Positions 1 to 7,214 of a DNA stretch of 64,000 bases are shown here, piece after piece; position 1 is the first letter of the stretch, and each line of letters begins with the position of its first letter. The notes under the pieces were generated by a model. The model was not told the DNA's origin and did not search any database. It saw nothing but the letters and a program-made list of their open reading frames with translations. Position numbers and translations under genes: made by a program. The stretch lies in contig CACDYZ010000005.1 in assembly GCA_902557145.1 (NCBI GenBank), positions 20,449-84,448 on the forward strand. The letters run 5' to 3'. This DNA comes from an uncultured Alphaproteobacteria bacterium. GTDB taxonomy: Bacteria; Pseudomonadota; Alphaproteobacteria; HIMB59.

Positions 1-10
1 GAGGAATAAA

Positions 11-1477
11 ATGACGGCATTAGAAACTTACGTTGCGGAAAAAGAAAGAAACGAAAACGTAAAAAAAGTAAGAAAAAAGATCGATGAACTTGGTATTGAA
101 TATATTTATTATCAATTTATTTCAGTTACAGGTAGAATAGTCGGTAAAGGTTACCCCGCTGATCACTGGGAAACAGTTGCACAAAAAGGCTTCCAGTTAG
201 TTTATGGATCAACCGCTAACTTATTTACAAATAGAAATGGTGATTACATTGGTTATGGACCAGAGGCCCACGAATTAGTCGGTATTCCAGATCCTGAAAC
301 CTTTGTTCAACTTCCTTGGGATAAAAGAATAGCTAGAGTTTTCTGTACTTGCTTCAGAAATAGAGAAGAAGTCGAAGACCCAGGTGGTTTTTTAACATCA
401 GATTGTAGAGGAAATCTTAAAAGGCAGCATAAAGAATTTAAAGAAAAACATGGCTTAGAATTAAGAGCAGGTACTGAACCAGAAATGATGTGGTTAACCA
501 AGAACGAAGATGGTACGCCTACAGGCTCTGGTTTCTCAAAACCTTATTGTTACCACATTGATCAGTTTGAATCTTTAAGACCTGTTTATATGAAGGTTAT
601 TGAGTACTCTAGATTTATGGGTCTTGATATTATTCAAGGTGACCATGAAGATGCTCCAGGTCAGTTAGAGTTAAACTTCAATTACGACGATGTATTAAGA
701 AACGCTGATAGATTATCAACCTACAGACAGATTTGCGCTCAAGTTGCTAGAGAATTTAATTTAATAGCATGCTTCTTGTCAAAGCCATTTGTTGGCGTCT
801 CAGCTTCTGGTTGTCACACTAATATTTCTCTTTGGAAAGATGGAGAGGATCAACTCATTCCTTGTGGAAATGATACTAAAGCACTTCCAGGAATGAACCA
901 AGTCTACCATCACAGAAGAGGTGGAGAAAACGTATTCATGCCAGATACTGATGACAGAAAAATCCCAGGTAAGGTTGGTCTTAACGCAATTGGCGGTGTT
1001 ATGGAACATCTTCCTGCTCTGACTGCTCTTGGTTCTTCAACAGTGAATTCATATAGAAGACTTTGGGATGCTGGTTTTTGGGCTCCTGTTTACGCTGACT
1101 GGGGTTACCAAAATAGAACTTGTGGCCTTAGAGTTTCTGCACCTGGAAGATTTGAGTACCGATCAGTTGACTCAGCTCACAACCCTTACTTAATGGGTTC
1201 TGGTTTATTAGCTGCCTTTGGTCATGGTATCGATGAGAAAATGGATCCAGGAAAACCAGAACAGCAAAATATGTATGAAGCAAATGCAGGAAAAGAAAAA
1301 CTACCAATGACTCTTGGAGAGGCACTTGACAAATTAGATAAAGACAAACTAATCCAAGATGCACTACCGGGCGACATGTTAAGAGTATTCACTGAATATA
1401 AAAGAGATGAATGGGAAGAATTCCTAGCAACTCCAACTCAGTGGGACCTTGATAAATATTTGGATTGCCTACCATAA
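11..1477 (+). CDS. Glutamine synthetase family ligase, divergent (GS paralog 1)
   Basis: A 488-aa ATP-dependent glutamate-amine ligase of the glutamine synthetase fold. Visible family motifs are TEPEMMW (about 155-161), GDHEDAPGQLELNF (about 210-223), GCHTNISLW (about 267-275), NSYRR (about 346-350), NRTCGLR (about 368-374) and the E..R.VD...NPYL segment near 382-394. A GS-unlike insertion of roughly 35 residues lies after the GCHTNISLW motif. There is no NLYDLP adenylylation motif. The start is well placed behind GAGGAA. It heads an operon with three glutamate-synthase-like genes, the arrangement known for gmaS/mgsABC (N-methylglutamate pathway) and for glnT/glxBCD. The ligase function is well supported. 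The amine substrate (ammonium, methylamine or another) is inference. Confidence 0.85.
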   Translation: MTALETYVAEKERNENVKKVRKKIDELGIEYIYYQFISVTGRIVGKGYPADHWETVAQKGFQLVYGSTANLFTNRNGDYIGYGPEAHELVGIPDPETFVQLPWDKRIARVFCTCFRNREEVEDPGGFLTSDCRGNLKRQHKEFKEKHGLELRAGTEPEMMWLTKNEDGTPTGSGFSKPYCYHIDQFESLRPVYMKVIEYSRFMGLDIIQGDHEDAPGQLELNFNYDDVLRNADRLSTYRQICAQVAREFNLIACFLSKPFVGVSASGCHTNISLWKDGEDQLIPCGNDTKALPGMNQVYHHRRGGENVFMPDTDDRKIPGKVGLNAIGGVMEHLPALTALGSSTVNSYRRLWDAGFWAPVYADWGYQNRTCGLRVSAPGRFEYRSVDSAHNPYLMGSGLLAAFGHGIDEKMDPGKPEQQNMYEANAGKEKLPMTLGEALDKLDKDKLIQDALPGDMLRVFTEYKRDEWEEFLATPTQWDLDKYLDCLP

Positions 1478-1499
1478 AGTAAAATATAAGGAGAAAAGT

Positions 1500-2441
1500 A
1501 TGTGTGGAATAGCTGGAGTAATTAATAAAAAGAAAACAGTAAACGTTGGAGAGCAAATGGGCCTAATGTTACAAGGACTTAAACATAGAGGACCTGACTC
1601 AACTGGTTATGCTATGTATGGAACACCACTTAAAAAAGGTTTTGTTATGAGATTTAAAATATCTGAAAATGAAGCTGAAAAAGTTAATGCTAACGTTGAC
1701 TCACCCGTTGATTTAAAAAATAGAAAAAACGCTGTCGATGCTATTTTAAAAAAACATGGTGCAAAAGTAACAAAGCAAAGCTCCAGCACCCCATACGCTT
1801 TTCGATATATATTTGATTTTAAAGGTGATCTCACAGATTTAGCAACAGAAATTGAGACAGTCGAAAAAACAGAGATATTATCAATTGGTAAAGGTCTTGA
1901 ACTTATAAAAGACCTAGGGGATGCCACAACTGTTTCAGACCAGTACGGTCTAAATAAATTTATGGGTACCCATGGCATTGGTCATACAAGGATGGCCACA
2001 GAGTCTGATGTTGACATAAAATCTGCTCACCCTTACTGGGCTTTTCCATTTGAAGATGTGTCAGTTGTTCATAACGGCCAATTGACAAATTATTGGGGTA
2101 ACAGAAGAGTACTTGAAAGAAAAGGTTATAGGTTTAATTCAAACTGTGACTCTGAGATAATTGCAGTTTATATAGCTGACAAAATGGCCAATGGTATTGA
2201 ACTTGAAAAAGCGATGCATGACAGTTTAGACGAACTAGATGGAGTCTTTACATACGTTGTAGCTACGAAAGATCAACTTGGAATGGCCAAAGATCACATG
2301 GCTGCAAAGCCAATGGTAATCTATGAAAGCAAAGATATCGTAGCATGTGCATCAGAGGAAGTTGCTATTAGGAATATCTTTCCTCATGAAATTAAAACTT
2401 ATGACCCTTATGAAGCGGAGGTGAAAGTATGGCAGGCTTAA
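1500..2441 (+). CDS. Class II glutamine amidotransferase subunit (MgsA/GlxB-like)
   Basis: A 313-aa Ntn-type glutaminase domain. The protein starts MCGIAG, so removal of Met exposes the N-terminal nucleophile Cys. It also has GLKHRGPDSTG (about 30-40), GIGHTRMATESD (about 157-168) and HNGQLTNY, as in PurF/GltB amidotransferases. The ATG at 1500 follows AAGGAG and is chosen over upstream codons because the catalytic Cys must be residue 2. In N-methylglutamate synthase and the Glx proteins this subunit hydrolyses a gamma-glutamyl amide and passes the amine to the synthase subunit. It is translationally coupled to the next gene, with a 13-bp overlap. Confidence 0.85.
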   Translation: MCGIAGVINKKKTVNVGEQMGLMLQGLKHRGPDSTGYAMYGTPLKKGFVMRFKISENEAEKVNANVDSPVDLKNRKNAVDAILKKHGAKVTKQSSSTPYAFRYIFDFKGDLTDLATEIETVEKTEILSIGKGLELIKDLGDATTVSDQYGLNKFMGTHGIGHTRMATESDVDIKSAHPYWAFPFEDVSVVHNGQLTNYWGNRRVLERKGYRFNSNCDSEIIAVYIADKMANGIELEKAMHDSLDELDGVFTYVVATKDQLGMAKDHMAAKPMVIYESKDIVACASEEVAIRNIFPHEIKTYDPYEAEVKVWQA

Positions 2442-3265
2442 CAAAAAAAACATCTGCTTTTGATGATGAAAATTTATCAGGTAGATCCCAAAAACTCTTT
2501 TTTGAGGTAACCGAAGAGGAGAATTATACCTATTACGGAAACCACGAGGTTGATTTTAATAAGAGAACTTCTATTGACTGTGAAGGGATTAACGCACACG
2601 AATTAAATCAAAAAATTAGAGACTCAATTCGAAAAGGATATGGATCTATAGTAATTAAAAATCCAGGAGCTAAACACTCTCTAGGAGTAGGGATACTAAA
2701 TAAGCTTAACTTAATTTTTGAAGGAAGCTTAGGCTACTTCGGTATTGGATGCATTGATGGCCCAACTGTTAGAGTTAACGGAAGAGTTGGATGGTCTTGT
2801 GCAGAAAATATGATGTCAGGAAAAGTTGTTGTTGAAAATAACGCTGGATCTTGTTTTGGAGCCGCTTTAAGAGGCGGAGACTTAATTGTTAAAGGTGACG
2901 CTGGCGCAAGAACTGGAATTGATATGAAAGGCGGCACCATTTTAATTGGTGGTAATGCCGGTGCTTACACTGGATTTATGATGCAAAGAGGTAGAATTAT
3001 TGTTTGTGGTAATGTAAATGCAAACATGGGTGACTCTATGTACGATGGTATCATTTTTGTTGGAGGAGAACCTCATTCCTTAGGAACTGACTGTGTTCCT
3101 GGAGAAATGAATGAACATGAGGTTAGATGGCTAGAACAAAAAATCAAAAACGCTGAGATTGATTGTAAGGTTCCAGCATCTAAATTTAAAAAATACGTTG
3201 CAGGTAGAATGCTTTGGAATTATGACAATCTAGAGCCAGCAGAAAAGAAAGGAATATTAGGCTAA
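2429..3265 (+). CDS. GltB C-terminal-like (GXGXG) subunit (MgsB/GlxC-like)
   Basis: A 278-aa protein. Its central part (about 85-215) is rich in repeating glycine-containing strands (for example GCIDGPTVRVNG, AGARTGIDMKGG, GNAGAYTGFMMQRG), typical of the right-handed beta-helix (GXGXG) domain at the C-terminus of glutamate synthase large subunit. In N-methylglutamate synthase and GlxBCD systems this domain is a free-standing subunit. The ATG sits 13 bp inside the preceding gene behind GCGGAGG. Its TAA overlaps the ATG of the next gene (TAATG). The domain assignment is firm; the exact enzyme name depends on the operon's substrate. Confidence 0.85.
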   Translation: MAGLTKKTSAFDDENLSGRSQKLFFEVTEEENYTYYGNHEVDFNKRTSIDCEGINAHELNQKIRDSIRKGYGSIVIKNPGAKHSLGVGILNKLNLIFEGSLGYFGIGCIDGPTVRVNGRVGWSCAENMMSGKVVVENNAGSCFGAALRGGDLIVKGDAGARTGIDMKGGTILIGGNAGAYTGFMMQRGRIIVCGNVNANMGDSMYDGIIFVGGEPHSLGTDCVPGEMNEHEVRWLEQKIKNAEIDCKVPASKFKKYVAGRMLWNYDNLEPAEKKGILG

Positions 3266-4599
3266 TGGCAAAACGTAATACACAATTATTAGGACAAAAC
3301 TCAATCTTTACCCCAGAGGTAATGGATGATATTCATATCAAATCACAACTAGGTCGTTATCGTATGCGTGGCATGGCCTTAATGAAAAAAATACCTCACT
3401 GGGATGATTTAGTATTTTTACCTGGAACATTAACACGATTTGTTATCGAAGGTTACAGAGAGAAATGTTTAACCGAGACTATCATAGGCCCTAGAGCAAA
3501 AAATCCTATTAAACTTGATATTCCTGTTTACATAACGAGTATGAGTTTTGGTGCTCTTTCTTATGAAGCAAAAACTGCCTTAGCTAGAGGATCATCAATG
3601 GCAGGAAGTGCTACATGTTCTGGAGAAGGTGGAATGATACCTGATGAAAGAAGATATTCTCACAAATGGTACTACCAATGTATTCAATCAAGATACGGTT
3701 TTAATCCGCATCATGCTCAACTTGCCGACGCTATAGAGGTTTTCATAGGACAAGGTCAAAAAGTTGGAATGGGTGGTCACTTAATGGGCCAAAAAGTTAC
3801 TGACCAAGTTGCTGAAATGAGATCCTTGCCCGCTGGTATTGATCAAAGATCTCCCGCCAGACACCCAGACTGGATGGGTCCAGATGACTTAGCTCTTAAA
3901 GTACAAGAATTAAGGGAGTTAACTGACAATCAAGTTCCAATTCAGTTGAAGTTAGGTGCTTCAAGGGTTTATGACGATGTTAGAATGGCAGCAAAATGTG
4001 ATCCTGACTCTATATTTTTAGACTCTATGGAAGGTTCTACAGCTGCTGGTCCGCATATTGCAGCAGCAAATACAGGTATTCCAGGTATCGGTGCTATTCG
4101 AGAAGCAAGAAGAGCTCTAGACGACGTGGGTAAAACTGGCGAAATTTCATTAGTCTTTGCTGGTGGTATCAGAGATGGTGCTGACATGGCAAAAGCTTTA
4201 GCTTTAGGAGCTGATGCTATCGCTATCGGAACAGCTGGTTTAGTTGCCTTGAACTGTAATAAAGATATTCCTGAAGCCGATTATGAAAAAGAAATGGGTG
4301 TTGAAGCAGGTTACTGCTATCACTGTCATACTGGTAGGTGTCCTGTCGGTGTAGCTACACAAGATCCTGTTCTTAGAAGTAGATTGGATCCAACTGAAGC
4401 GGCGGAGAGAGTTTATAATTTATTAAGCACAATGACTCTTGAGTGTCAAATGTTAGCAAGAGCATGTGGTAAGACAAATATCCACTCTCTTGAACCAGAA
4501 GACTTAGCAGCATTAACAATGGAGTCATCAGCAATGGCTAAAGTACCTTTAGCTGGAACAGATCTGACTGTGGGTGTCGATAACTACCACTCAATCTAG
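3265..4599 (+). CDS. FMN-binding glutamate synthase domain subunit (MgsC/GlxD-like)
   Basis: A 444-aa subunit homologous to the central FMN/synthase domain of GltB. It shows YITSMSFGALS (about 91-101), GEGGM (about 119-123), QLKLGASRVYDD, DSMEGSTAAGP, and ALGADAIAIGTA (about 312-323), the usual FMN-barrel phosphate-binding strand. The cysteine cluster CYHCHTGRCPVG (about 351-362) would hold the 3Fe-4S centre. It is the catalytic subunit that would reductively join the released amine to 2-oxoglutarate or glutamate. It is the fourth gene of a tightly coupled ligase-amidotransferase-GXGXG-FMN operon. N-methylglutamate synthase is the best analogy; a glutamate-synthase-like role remains possible. 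Confidence 0.87.
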   Translation: MAKRNTQLLGQNSIFTPEVMDDIHIKSQLGRYRMRGMALMKKIPHWDDLVFLPGTLTRFVIEGYREKCLTETIIGPRAKNPIKLDIPVYITSMSFGALSYEAKTALARGSSMAGSATCSGEGGMIPDERRYSHKWYYQCIQSRYGFNPHHAQLADAIEVFIGQGQKVGMGGHLMGQKVTDQVAEMRSLPAGIDQRSPARHPDWMGPDDLALKVQELRELTDNQVPIQLKLGASRVYDDVRMAAKCDPDSIFLDSMEGSTAAGPHIAAANTGIPGIGAIREARRALDDVGKTGEISLVFAGGIRDGADMAKALALGADAIAIGTAGLVALNCNKDIPEADYEKEMGVEAGYCYHCHTGRCPVGVATQDPVLRSRLDPTEAAERVYNLLSTMTLECQMLARACGKTNIHSLEPEDLAALTMESSAMAKVPLAGTDLTVGVDNYHSI

Positions 4600-4608
4600 G
4601 AGACAAAA

Positions 4609-5082
4609 ATGGTTAAAAAGAAAACATCAACAGCAAAATCAAAAAAAACTGCTAAAAAATCTTCTAAACCGAAAGGTTACCAAGTTGTAGGTGGAGCTAA
4701 GTTAAAAGATAAAGAAATAAAAACATCAAGAGAAAAAATGATCGGTCAACATATCGGTTATCGTTATGATGTAAACTTAATTCCAGATTACAAACACCTA
4801 ACTCCTTTCTTAAAACAATATATTGAGATTATGGGATGGGATGATTTAAACTGGTTAGAAGATATTCATATGGGATTTGAGGGAGACACACCCGCTGTAT
4901 TTGACAGAAACGCAAATGCTTGGATCACTCTTCCTAAAAAAATTAAACTTCCAAAAAACCAACAAGACAGAGATATGTTGGCAAGAGAGCTACTTATTAA
5001 ATTTCAAATGTCACCCAATCATCCATTGGTTCAATTAAAAAGAACCTATGCTAAAGGTGAAAACTTTAAGTTAGTCGAATAA
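4609..5082 (+). CDS. Unknown 157-aa protein, last gene of the GS/Mgs-like operon
   Basis: I do not recognise a family. The first 40 residues are a Lys/Ser/Thr-rich tail (MVKKKTSTAKSKKTAKKSSK), probably disordered and strongly basic. Residues 45-157 look like a compact soluble domain with aromatic motifs (IGYRYDVNLIPDY, MGWDDLNWLEDIHMGFEGD). There is no signal peptide or membrane segment. The start has a good GGAGA site and lies 9 bp after the FMN subunit gene, so it is co-transcribed and presumably acts with the ligase or synthase. A terminator hairpin follows. The gene is certain to be real; the function is unknown. Confidence 0.75.
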   Translation: MVKKKTSTAKSKKTAKKSSKPKGYQVVGGAKLKDKEIKTSREKMIGQHIGYRYDVNLIPDYKHLTPFLKQYIEIMGWDDLNWLEDIHMGFEGDTPAVFDRNANAWITLPKKIKLPKNQQDRDMLARELLIKFQMSPNHPLVQLKRTYAKGENFKLVE

Positions 5083-5093
5083 GTTTTATTAAA

Positions 5094-5116
5094 TTAGGGG
5101 GCTTTAGTCCCCCTAA
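5094..5116. terminator. Intrinsic terminator hairpin between convergent genes
   Basis: A perfect 8-bp stem TTAGGGGG / CCCCCTAA encloses a 7-base loop. It is by far the most GC-rich spot in the neighbourhood. It lies between the stop of the 157-aa gene (+) and the stop of the 184-aa gene (-). A-rich sequence on one side and T-rich on the other allow it to act in both directions. Confidence 0.75.
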
Positions 5117-5127
5117 AGCTAAAATAT

Positions 5128-5682
5128 TTAATCTTTAATCCTAATTAGCTTTGACTTTTTCCAGTTTGGAATAAATTTTATAACATCGATGTCATTCCCC
5201 AATCCTGGATTAAAATTTTTATTATGCCAGAAAATATTTTCCCAATGTTCTTCATTTTTATCGAGAATAAAGGGAGAGCATAATAATCTATAATTCGTCG
5301 ATAAGTGAATAAAATCAAGGATACACGACCCTTCTTTAACTACTTTTTTGGAAATACTTGAGCTCTTGGGGAAAGTAGCAAACAAAGAGTCCGAAAATTT
5401 ATCTTTATCCATAAAATATTCAGAAGATAAAAATTTATTCATCTTATCAAATCTGTCAGCAGGATCGTATGTTCGTTTAAAAGTATGTTCAAAAAGTTTT
5501 GTAGTGTTTACTGGATCATTTTCAGATATTACAACAATAATTCTTAGGAGTTCATTACCTTTCTTATCAAGTAATATCGGTGCCATAGAAGAATTGGGTC
5601 TACCACTTTGTGTCCTAAATGCTTGAATTCTTGATTGACATTGCCAATCAAGAAATTTTTCTTGTAATACCTCTGGAGTCAT
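5128..5682 (-). CDS. Unknown 184-aa protein coupled to the GlnT/GmaS-type ligase
   Basis: I do not recognise a named family. The sequence opens MTPEVLQEKFLDWQCQSRIQ, followed by RTQSGRPNSSMAP and a strand-like ILLDKKGNELLRIIVVI segment. It is soluble, with no signal peptide or transmembrane helix. It begins only 4 bp after the stop of the GlnT/GmaS-like gene on the same strand, so both are surely one operon. Its role is probably accessory to that ligase or to amine metabolism, by position only. It ends before the bidirectional terminator at about 5100. Confidence 0.65.
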   Translation of the reverse strand: MTPEVLQEKFLDWQCQSRIQAFRTQSGRPNSSMAPILLDKKGNELLRIIVVISENDPVNTTKLFEHTFKRTYDPADRFDKMNKFLSSEYFMDKDKFSDSLFATFPKSSSISKKVVKEGSCILDFIHLSTNYRLLCSPFILDKNEEHWENIFWHNKNFNPGLGNDIDVIKFIPNWKKSKLIRIKD

Positions 5683-5686
5683 TCGT

Positions 5687-6994
5687 TTAACAGTCTAGAG
5701 TGGTCTCTCTCTCCCAACTAGAAAGGTGTTTGTTAAAGGTACCCCAATCTTGATTTTTAAGTTTTACATAACTATTAACTAAATCATCACCAAATCCTGC
5801 TCTTATAATTTTTGATTTATCAAAATCACGAATAGCATCAAGAAGGTTTAAAGGAAGTTTTTTTACCTTTCCAGCTTTGTGACCTTCTGTGTACATATTT
5901 ATATCTAATCGTTTCCCTGGATCTCTTTTATTATTGAAACCATCTAATCCTAAAAGGAGAATACCTGCTTGAAGTAAATACGGATTTGTAGCACCATCCA
6001 TAAGTCTTAATTCAAATCTACCAGCTCCAGGAACTCTAACCATGTGTGTTCTGTTGTTGCCAGCCCATGTAATGGAACTTGGCGACCATGTTGCACCTGA
6101 TGTAGTGACACTTCCATTAATTCTTTTATATGAGTTTACAGTAGGATTAAAAACTGCAGCCATTTTGTCTGCACTTTCCATTATGCCCCCCAAGAAATTA
6201 TAACCAGTTTTTGATAAACCTAATTCATCTTTTTTATCTAAAAACATATTTTTTTTGCCAGCCTTATCCCATATTGATATATGACAATGACACCCATTGC
6301 CTGTTAAATTAGTAAAGGGTTTTGGCATGAAGGTTGCTCTTAATGAATGTTTTTCAGCTATTGATTTTACCATAAATTTAAAAAAGGCATGTCTGTCAGC
6401 AGTAACTAAACAATCTGAAAAATCCCAGTTCATTTCAAATTGCCCATTCGCATCTTCATGATCATTTTGATAGGGTTTCCAGCCAAGTGAAATCATTGAG
6501 TCACAAATTTCAGTAATAACATCGTATCTTCTCATTAATGCAGAAGAGTCATAACAAGGTTTTGCTTGTGTATCTCTTTCATCTGACAAAGAAGTTCCAT
6601 CTGCATTGACTAAAAAAAACTCACATTCAACACCAGATTTCATATAAAGATTTTTTTTAGCCGCTTTTTCAATTTGTCTTTTTAAAGCAATTCTTGGAGA
6701 TGTTTCTACTGGCTTTCCATCCATGTATAAATCAGATGCGACCCAAGCTATTTCCTTATTCCACGGAAGTTGTATAACGCTATCACCATCAGGCATTCCA
6801 AACATATCTGAGTCAGCTGGAGACATATCTAGCCACGTTGCAAAACCTGCAAAACCAGCTCCTTCAGATTGAATTTCATCTATAGCTGTTGCAGGTACTA
6901 GTTTCGATCTTAGAACTCCAAATAAATCTACAAAACTTACAAAAAAATATTTCACTCCATTTTTTTTAGCGAATTGATGAAGGTTAGTGCCCAT
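5687..6994 (-). CDS. Type III glutamine synthetase / gamma-glutamylmethylamide synthetase-like (GS paralog 2)
   Basis: A 435-aa GS-family ligase close in length and motif pattern to rhizobial GlnT and to GmaS of methylamine users. Motifs: EGAGFAGFATWLDMSP (about 44-59), GVECEFFL (121-128), NDHEDANGQFEMNW (177-190), TGNGCHCHISIWD (231-243), NSYKRING, NNRTHMVRVPG and RFELRLMDGATNPYL. The segment where GlnA carries its adenylylated tyrosine reads INMYTEGHKAG, so GlnE control is not expected. It would make glutamine or gamma-glutamylmethylamide from glutamate, ATP and an amine. It is divergent from the ammonium transporter and followed by an unknown 184-aa gene. GAGGAG precedes the ATG. GmaS versus GlnT activity cannot be settled from sequence. 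Confidence 0.85.
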   Translation of the reverse strand: MGTNLHQFAKKNGVKYFFVSFVDLFGVLRSKLVPATAIDEIQSEGAGFAGFATWLDMSPADSDMFGMPDGDSVIQLPWNKEIAWVASDLYMDGKPVETSPRIALKRQIEKAAKKNLYMKSGVECEFFLVNADGTSLSDERDTQAKPCYDSSALMRRYDVITEICDSMISLGWKPYQNDHEDANGQFEMNWDFSDCLVTADRHAFFKFMVKSIAEKHSLRATFMPKPFTNLTGNGCHCHISIWDKAGKKNMFLDKKDELGLSKTGYNFLGGIMESADKMAAVFNPTVNSYKRINGSVTTSGATWSPSSITWAGNNRTHMVRVPGAGRFELRLMDGATNPYLLQAGILLLGLDGFNNKRDPGKRLDINMYTEGHKAGKVKKLPLNLLDAIRDFDKSKIIRAGFGDDLVNSYVKLKNQDWGTFNKHLSSWERETTLDC

Positions 6995-7013
6995 TAATTT
7001 TCTCCTCTTTCAT

Positions 7014-7040
7014 ATTTGCATATGCAAATGTTGCATATGA
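7014..7040. promoter_or_regulatory. Candidate operator: 16-bp palindrome plus second half-copy
   Basis: ATTTGCATATGCAAAT at 7014-7029 is a perfect palindrome. It is followed by a second TTGCATATGA at 7031-7040, so the TTGCATATG core recurs with a 15-bp period. It lies 20-46 bp upstream of the GlnT/GmaS-like start on the minus strand, in the divergent spacer shared with the ammonium transporter. This fits a transcription-factor operator. The NtrC consensus TGCACC...GGTGCA is not matched. Confidence 0.5.
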
Positions 7041-7071
7041 TTAAAACACATTGATAACATTCAATTTTTAA

Positions 7072-7101
7072 CTGAATTTCAAACTATTTTGATTTTATAA
7101 T
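7072..7101 (+). promoter_or_regulatory. Candidate sigma-70-type promoter for the ammonium transporter
   Basis: A consensus -10 TATAAT at 7096-7101 has a fair -35 CTGAAT at 7072-7077 (18-bp spacer). No sigma-54 GG-N10-GC element was seen in the spacer. The resulting leader would be about 105 nt and contains an inverted repeat AAGTA-AAA-TACTT (7114-7126) and the Fur-like site below. In AT-rich DNA such matches are common, so confidence is low. Confidence 0.35.
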
Positions 7102-7137
7102 TAACTAATTAAAAAGTAAAATACTTAAAAGGATATT

Positions 7138-7156
7138 AAAAATGATTCTCATTATG
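7138..7156. promoter_or_regulatory. Fur-box-like inverted repeat
   Basis: The sequence contains AATGA-TTC-TCATT with flanking A/T. I count 14 of 19 matches to the classical Fur consensus GATAATGATAATCATTATC. It lies about 60 bp ahead of the ammonium transporter start, downstream of the best promoter candidate. It could be a regulator site or chance in AT-rich sequence. Confidence 0.3.
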
Positions 7157-7214
7157 TAGGAGATGAGTTTTTTTTCTTTTTATTTTTATAAAAATAAATA
7201 AGGAGGTCATTAAT

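Noticed and set aside
307..501. Antisense open frames inside the first GS gene (also at 800-1009 and 1128-1364)
   Set aside because: They lie wholly within a strongly conserved gene, lack ribosome-binding sites and match no family; they are shadows of the coding strand.
5348..5626. A 92-aa plus-strand frame opposite the 184-aa gene
   Set aside because: The minus-strand frame is longer, is coupled to the upstream ligase gene and ends at a terminator; the plus-strand frame has no promoter, ribosome site or recognisable feature.
7000..7214. Sigma-54 promoter or NtrC site for amt
   Set aside because: No GG-N10-GC element or TGCACC/GGTGCA pair could be found in the spacer.
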